From Butyrivibrio sp. (GTDB lineage Bacteria; Bacillota; Clostridia; Lachnospirales; Lachnospiraceae), in NCBI GenBank assembly GCA_017535785.1, contig JAFXTN010000011.1, positions 124,001-188,000 on the forward strand: a stretch of DNA of 64,000 nucleotides. Direction: 5' to 3'. How positions within the stretch are numbered: position 1 is the stretch's first letter; every line of letters begins with the position of its first letter. The notes under the pieces are model-generated. The model saw nothing but the letters and a program-made list of their open reading frames with translations, searched no databases and was not told where the DNA came from. The position numbers and the translations under genes were made by a program. This document shows, piece after piece, positions 59,363 through 64,000 of the stretch.

Positions 59363-61063
59363 TTATCTGAAAAATCTCCAGACCGGCGCTCCGCATACCT
59401 CATCAACCATTTCCATATTGATGCCGGGGCCGTACTTTTCATTTAAGAAAACATAGAGATAACCTGCTCTCTCACCGCCGCCAATATAAAATACATCATC
59501 ACGGTCTACCAAAGACTTTATGGGATTGTCTATTTCATGCATATAGGCATGGTACAGACCGATAGGTGCAGGCTGTATCCATCCGCCGATCTGACAGAAG
59601 TTCTCATAGTAATCAAAATACTTTCTGTCTATATCAAAGATATTCTTGGCTCCGCACAATCCGCCGTAAGTAGTATCAACATCTACAATATAGAAGCCGT
59701 CTCTTTCGGTGATCGCTTTAACCTTCTCATAGGTACCATCGGGAGCTTCCGCAATATTTCCGTTCTTTTCATTCTTAAAATAGCTAAACTGTCCGCAGAC
59801 AAATACCGCACAAGCTATAACCGCCATAGAAACAGCAACTATCATAAATCCTTTTTTGAACCTGCCGTATAGCTTATATAATATGGTATCCTTGTAGGCT
59901 TTCGTTCCTATTATGACCGCTACGGTAAATAGGATCGCAGAAAGCCATATTCCGCTCTCAACGCGCCACATGATACGCTTTGAACAAGTAAGCAGATAGT
60001 ATAAAACAAAGATCCAAAGCGACTGTATCAATGCAATAAACTTATATCTCTTTTTAAGGAACAATAACGAACATAAAAGCAAAAGCACAAATACCACAGA
60101 GCTTGCACCGTACTTCGGAGTCTCAACAAGCTTTTGGAATGTATAAGAAAAGACTTCCGGATCAAGTCTAAGCTTGTCCTTCCTTGTTCCCTGTCCTATA
60201 GCCTGCATAGTCTTAAGCTTATCAAGATCAAAATACTCTGTATCGTTCCAAACCCACTGATCCAGAAGTATAAAATCATTCTCGGTAAATCCCGCTTCGA
60301 GATAAGCTTCCTTATCCCAATTAAAGTTGTAATTACCGTGATCGCACTTCTCGACCATGATAGTATTCCACTCCATGAAATACTTCCAATCGGGATTCAT
60401 ATAATAAGCATGATAATTGGCCAAAAGACATATCGCTGCAGCCGCAATTGGTACCGCAAAGATAATGATCGCATTCTTGATCTCTTTCTTAAAAAAGCCG
60501 GGTAAAAAAATGATCGCTGTTCCAAGGAAGGGAAGAACCATACCCGCACCGGCCGCCCTTGCCATAACACCCATCGAGATCAGCACGGTAGCGATGATAA
60601 TACCGGGAATACTTCTTTTTCTTTTGATGACCATAGAAAGAAGTATGATCGAACCTGCGATAGCATAAAATGTAGAGCTCTGCGTAAACTGGATCTCGGT
60701 ATAAAAGTCATACGCAAAGAGCATATTGAGCGCAGTTGTGATAAATACAGTGACGGGGAGCGAAAAATCTTCCGACAAAACTGCGCTTATAACGATAACG
60801 GATATAAGATCAAAGATAAGATATGACCACAGATACCAGTTAACACCGGGAATAATGCTATATAAAACCTTTAAAGCGTATCCGAAAATAATATTATTAT
60901 ATACAAGGTACTGCGAGCTTTCACCAAAGGCACCGGCCGCAATCAGATTCATGATCGTATCATCGTTGGTCGAATACTTAAGCTTTCCCAAAAGCACACA
61001 GGAAAGAAAGAATAAAAGACTTATAAGCGTGATCGATAAATATCTTTTCTTTTTAAGATTCAT
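59363..61063 (-). CDS. polytopic membrane protein, possibly GT-C-like
   Basis: A 566-aa protein with about ten hydrophobic segments. The first extracytoplasmic loop has YSTNDDTIMNLIAAG, with an acidic pair where GT-C glycosyltransferases carry their catalytic Asp; this is a fold-level inference only. The C-terminal 130 residues are a soluble extracytoplasmic domain (EAPDGTYEKVKAITERDGFYIVDVDTTYGGLCGAKNIFDIDRKYFDYYENFCQIGG). I chose the ATG at 61063 with GGAG 5 bp upstream, starting MNLKKKRYLSITLISLLFF. An open frame upstream to 61132 has no support and would overlap the ackA terminator hairpin. Confidence 0.75.
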   Translation of the reverse strand: MNLKKKRYLSITLISLLFFLSCVLLGKLKYSTNDDTIMNLIAAGAFGESSQYLVYNNIIFGYALKVLYSIIPGVNWYLWSYLIFDLISVIVISAVLSEDFSLPVTVFITTALNMLFAYDFYTEIQFTQSSTFYAIAGSIILLSMVIKRKRSIPGIIIATVLISMGVMARAAGAGMVLPFLGTAIIFLPGFFKKEIKNAIIIFAVPIAAAAICLLANYHAYYMNPDWKYFMEWNTIMVEKCDHGNYNFNWDKEAYLEAGFTENDFILLDQWVWNDTEYFDLDKLKTMQAIGQGTRKDKLRLDPEVFSYTFQKLVETPKYGASSVVFVLLLLCSLLFLKKRYKFIALIQSLWIFVLYYLLTCSKRIMWRVESGIWLSAILFTVAVIIGTKAYKDTILYKLYGRFKKGFMIVAVSMAVIACAVFVCGQFSYFKNEKNGNIAEAPDGTYEKVKAITERDGFYIVDVDTTYGGLCGAKNIFDIDRKYFDYYENFCQIGGWIQPAPIGLYHAYMHEIDNPIKSLVDRDDVFYIGGGERAGYLYVFLNEKYGPGINMEMVDEVCGAPVWRFFR

Positions 61064-61093
61064 AAAAACTCCGTCATTAGTCAGATTAATAGC

Positions 61094-61129
61094 AAAAGAG
61101 AGATTTTGCGTATAGGCGTAAAATCTCTC
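61094..61129 (-). terminator. terminator of ackA
   Basis: GAGAGATTTT (61098-61107) and AAAATCTCTC (61120-61129) form a 10-bp stem, followed on the minus strand by TTTTGC. Located 15 bp downstream of the ackA stop. Confidence 0.75.
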
Positions 61130-61144
61130 CAATATAATACAATA

Positions 61145-62337
61145 TTATTTGCAAAGTGCGAAAGTATCTCTTGCGATAGCAAGCTCCTCATTGGTAGGAA
61201 CCACCATAAGAGTAACCTTGCTGTCAGCTCCTGAGATGATCTCTTCCTTGCCTCTAACCTTGTTTGCTTCCTCATTGAGTGTAGCTCCGATGAACTGAAG
61301 CTTGTCGCAAATAAGCTTACGAACAAAACCGCTGTTCTCACCGACACCGGCTGTAAAGCAGATAGCATCTACTCTTCCAAGAGCTGCCGTATATGAACCG
61401 ATATACTTAACTACTCTGTAAACGAATGCATCAACTGCTCTCTTAGCTGCGGGATTACCTGCAACATAAGCATCCTCGAGATCTCTGAAATCTGAAGAAA
61501 GATCGTTTGAAAGACCAAACACACCTGACTTCTTATTAAGAAGGTTCATAACATCGGCAACTGATGAATTCTCTTTTTTCATAACAAACTCAACAACAGA
61601 AGGATCGATATCTCCTGTTCTTGTACCCATGATAAGTCCCTCAAGGGAGTAAGTCCCATTGATGTATCTATGCACTTGCCGCCGTCAACAGCTGAAAGTG
61701 AAGCGCCGTTACCAAGGTGACAAACAATAAGCTTAAGATCAGCATCGGCTTTTCCAAGGATCTGTGCTGCTCTCTTACTTACAAAAGAATGGCTTGTTCC
61801 GTGGAAACCATATCTGCGGATTCCGTATTTCTCATAATATGAATAAGGAAGTCCGTAAATATATGCCTCCTCAGGCATTGTCTGATGGAATGCTGTATCA
61901 AACACAGCAACCATAGGAACACCGGGCATAACCTTCTGGCATGCTCTGATACCGATAAGATTGGCGGGATTATGAAGAGGTGCAAGATCGCTCACATCTT
62001 CGATCGCCTTTATAACATCATCGTTGATAACAACAGACTTTGTAAACTTCTCACCACCGTGAACAATACGATGTCCAACAGCACCGATCTCGTCAAGAGA
62101 TACAACGCCGTCTTCTTTATTTGTAAGAGCCTCTATAACAAGCTCGATCGCTCTGTTATGGTCGGGCATAGGTGTTTCCTTTGTGATCTTATCCTTACCG
62201 GCGGGTGTATAAACTATACGGCTTCCGTCGATACCTATCCTCTCGCAAAGTCCTTTACAGATAACATCTTCAGTAGTGGAATCAATAAGCTGGAATTTAA
62301 GTGATGAACTTCCACAATTAATAACCAAGATCTTCAT
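61145..62337 (-). pseudogene. ackA: acetate kinase with a single-base frameshift
   Basis: Interconverts acetate and ATP with acetyl-phosphate. The 5' part has [71 protein letters not shown] and [25 protein letters not shown]. The frame then breaks. The 3' part resumes in another frame with [25 protein letters not shown] and continues to GENSGFVRKLIC and the normal end. One C is missing near 61642 in the plus strand (TTGGAGGG expected on the minus strand, TTGAGGG seen). Restoring it gives about 397 aa, the usual length. This is a recent loss or a sequencing error in a G-run. Confidence 0.85.
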
Positions 62338-62442
62338 AGTGACTGTATCCTCTTTTCATACATTATTAGAATTGCAATACATTTATAGTAGCTCTTTCCA
62401 CGAAAAAAACTTTGAGTATAATCAACTTTGGGAATAGGCTAC

Positions 62443-62462
62443 ATCTTATGATATCATAAGAT
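62443..62462. promoter_or_regulatory. 20-bp perfect palindrome between ackA and tmcAL
   Basis: ATCTTATGATATCATAAGAT is a perfect inverted repeat with no spacer, in the middle of the divergent intergenic region. It may be the operator of an unidentified dimeric regulator. Confidence 0.6.
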
Positions 62463-62486
62463 AAGGTCGATTATTTGTTTTTTGTG

Positions 62487-62500
62487 TGAAAGCGCTTTCA
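62487..62500. promoter_or_regulatory. candidate CcpA cre site
   Basis: TGAAAGCGCTTTCA is a perfect palindrome and a full match to the core catabolite-responsive element (TGNAANCGNWNNCA). It ends 4 bp before the tmcAL start and lies about 150 bp upstream of ackA, a gene classically activated by CcpA in Bacillus. Confidence 0.75.
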
Positions 62501-62504
62501 GTAT

Positions 62505-63737
62505 ATGAGTATTATAGGAATTATAGCCGAATTTAATCCATTTCACAATGGTCACTTACATTTGATAAACGAATGTAAGAGGCTTACGGGTGCAGATAAA
62601 TGCATAGTTATAATGAGCGGTGATTTTGTGCAGCGCGGAGCTCCTGCTCTTACCGACAAATTCACGAGAGCTCGCATGGCTCTTTCATGCGGTGCCGACC
62701 TCGTTCTTGAGCTTCCCGTTTATTACAGCACAGGAAGTGCCGAATTCTTTGCAAAAGGCGCCGTTTCTATCCTTGATAAGCTTGGGGTCGTTGATTATCT
62801 GTGCTTTGGAAGCGAATGCGGCGATATCGAGTCCATAAGTGCTGTCGCCAAAATTCTTAATAAAGAGCCCAAGACTTATAAAGATACTCTGTCAAAAGAG
62901 CTAAAGAAGGGCTTTTCTTTTGCATCCGCACGTGAGAAAGCTCTTTGTGCAGCTATAGACGGTGATAAAGCAAAAATTAAAGACATAATATCTTCACCCA
63001 ATAATATCCTTGCTACCGAGTATGTGAGAGCTCTTTTGGCTATGAAAAGCAAGATCAAGCCCTTCACAATAAAAAGAGCAGGTGAAGACTATAACTCCGA
63101 AGTATTATCCAAGGTTCCCAGTGCGCTTTCTATAAGAAATGCCATATTTGAAAATGATAAAAGCAAGAAGATCGCATTAAACACACTAAAGGGTTCAATG
63201 CCGAAAGCGGCTTTGGATCTTCTCCTATCCGAGGAAACAGGTCTTGTTAAGCCTAACGATTTATCAGAACTTTTACATTATAAGCTACTTCAATCTTCAA
63301 ATACTGATCTTACCGAATATGTTGACGTAACCGAAGACATTTCCAATAAGATCACCAAAAACCTTGATAAATACGAGGACTTTGAGAGCTTTTGCATGAA
63401 GATAAAGTCCAAAGATATCACTTATTCAAGGATAAGCAGATGCCTCATACATATCCTTCTGGATATCAAAAAGGACAATATGACTGAATATATCTCGGAT
63501 TCCTACACCGGATACGTTCGGATCCTGGGACAGAAAGCTTCTTCAAAAGATCTTTTGTCAGAAATTCAAAATAACTCAAAGCTCCCTGTTCTGAACAGAT
63601 TAAAGGATGCTCCTCATAAGTTAAACCCGCTCCAGATGCGGCTTTTCGAGGAATCTCTTTGCGCCGGTAGGGTTTACAATATAGTAAATACGCAGGGTTA
63701 CCAGAATGAATATCGCTTAAAGCCAGTAATCATGTGA
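62505..63737 (+). CDS. tmcAL: tRNA(Met) cytidine acetate ligase TmcAL
   Basis: Uses acetate and ATP to form N4-acetylcytidine at the wobble position of elongator tRNA-Met. The nucleotidyltransferase core starts IIGIIAEFNPFHNGHLHLINE with HNGH, followed by MSGDFVQRGAPALTDKFTRARMAL, LELPVYYSTGSAEFFAKGAVSIL and LSIRNAIF. 410 aa, the family's usual length. Ribosome binding is weak: the cre-like site occupies the position of a Shine-Dalgarno sequence. Divergent from ackA. Confidence 0.92.
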   Translation: MSIIGIIAEFNPFHNGHLHLINECKRLTGADKCIVIMSGDFVQRGAPALTDKFTRARMALSCGADLVLELPVYYSTGSAEFFAKGAVSILDKLGVVDYLCFGSECGDIESISAVAKILNKEPKTYKDTLSKELKKGFSFASAREKALCAAIDGDKAKIKDIISSPNNILATEYVRALLAMKSKIKPFTIKRAGEDYNSEVLSKVPSALSIRNAIFENDKSKKIALNTLKGSMPKAALDLLLSEETGLVKPNDLSELLHYKLLQSSNTDLTEYVDVTEDISNKITKNLDKYEDFESFCMKIKSKDITYSRISRCLIHILLDIKKDNMTEYISDSYTGYVRILGQKASSKDLLSEIQNNSKLPVLNRLKDAPHKLNPLQMRLFEESLCAGRVYNIVNTQGYQNEYRLKPVIM

Positions 63738-63806
63738 TTGCAGCGGTTTTATTATCGTGTTAACATTAATCTATAGTAAATTTCAATTTCATTTTCGGAG
63801 GATAAA

Positions 63807-64000
63807 ATGGGTCTTCAGACGATAAGTAAGGGTCAGATTCTTCACAAAGCGGGAAATGACAGTGTTAGTACTATAGAAGTCCTTGTAAAGGGCAAGATAA
63901 AAGTATACGATCAGTATTCTCAGATCATACTTGGAGTCGGCGGCCTTATAGGTCTCTCCGAGACTCCGGAAAAAGAATATTCTTATACATACGAGGCTTT
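63807..64000 (+). CDS. cyclic-nucleotide-binding-like protein, N-terminal part
   Basis: Starts with ATG preceded by GGAGG at 63797-63801 and runs off the window. The 64 residues visible include LQTISKGQILHKAGNDSVSTIEVLVKGKIKVYDQYSQIILGVGGLIGLSETP, the beginning of a cNMP-binding-like jelly roll (cf. Crp/Fnr and related proteins). Whether a DNA-binding or other domain follows cannot be seen. Confidence 0.7.
   Translation, partial: MGLQTISKGQILHKAGNDSVSTIEVLVKGKIKVYDQYSQIILGVGGLIGLSETPEKEYSYTYEA

Overview
The window is a contiguous stretch of a low-to-moderate GC Firmicutes chromosome, almost certainly a member of the Lachnospiraceae (Butyrivibrio or a close relative). The evidence is the gene content and order: DUF512-der-plsY-gpsA, rpmF-plsX-acpP-rnc-smc-ftsY, ylxM-ffh-rpsP-khpA, and rplS followed by rbgA-rnhB-ylqG-ylqH. 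Clostridial T-box and tetrahydrofolate riboswitches and TTGACA/TATAAT promoters fit this. Nearly everything lies on the minus strand; only an MFS fragment, prs, tmcAL and a partial cNMP-binding gene are on the plus strand. I saw no rRNA, tRNA, CRISPR array, insertion sequence or prophage.

Layout. 1-3.5 kb: MFS transporter end, a hypothetical gene, a divergent rsmH, and an anchored hypothetical protein. 3.6-10.7 kb: a disaccharide import and phosphorolysis operon (binding lipoprotein, two permeases, GH65 phosphorylase, beta-phosphoglucomutase; no own ATPase) with a LacI-type regulator. 10.7-13.2 kb: T-box-controlled tyrS and THF-riboswitch-controlled folT. 13.2-21.3 kb: the most unusual region, a promoter-headed run of four paralogues sharing one N-terminal block. 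Three carry a papain/C39-like cysteine peptidase domain followed by a degenerate copy lacking the catalytic Cys; the fourth has the same N-terminus with an unrelated short C-terminus; a small lipoprotein ends the run. 21.4-30.4 kb: gpsA-plsY-der-DUF512, the divergent prs, and a two-component system. 30.5-37.2 kb: pgeF-yraN-ylqH-ylqG-rnhB-lepB-rbgA-lepB and rplS. 37.3-43.5 kb: nucleoside uptake and salvage (udp, nupNOPQ, cdd), placed between rimM and rplS. 43.6-47.3 kb: the SRP/16S/tRNA-modification cluster, with trmD before rimM. 47.4-58.4 kb: AraC regulator, GH25 lysozyme, YitT protein, threonine deaminase, ftsY, smc, rnc, acpP, plsX, rpmF. 58.5-64 kb: a second AraC gene, a polytopic membrane protein, ackA, then divergent tmcAL and a partial cNMP-binding protein.

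Regulation visible in the sequence includes a tyrosyl T-box, a THF riboswitch with an anti-Shine-Dalgarno stem, several strong terminators inside operons (khpA/trmD, acpP/rnc, nupN/nupO), promoters whose -35 lies inside the preceding terminator (ylxM, plsX), a phased CTTAAG array in front of the two-component genes, and a perfect cre-like site plus a 20-bp palindrome between ackA and tmcAL.

Three genes are each broken by a single-base event: a peptidase paralogue (GAA to TAA), udp (in-frame TGA) and ackA (one-base deletion). They may be real lesions or sequence errors, and this should be settled before inferring metabolism.
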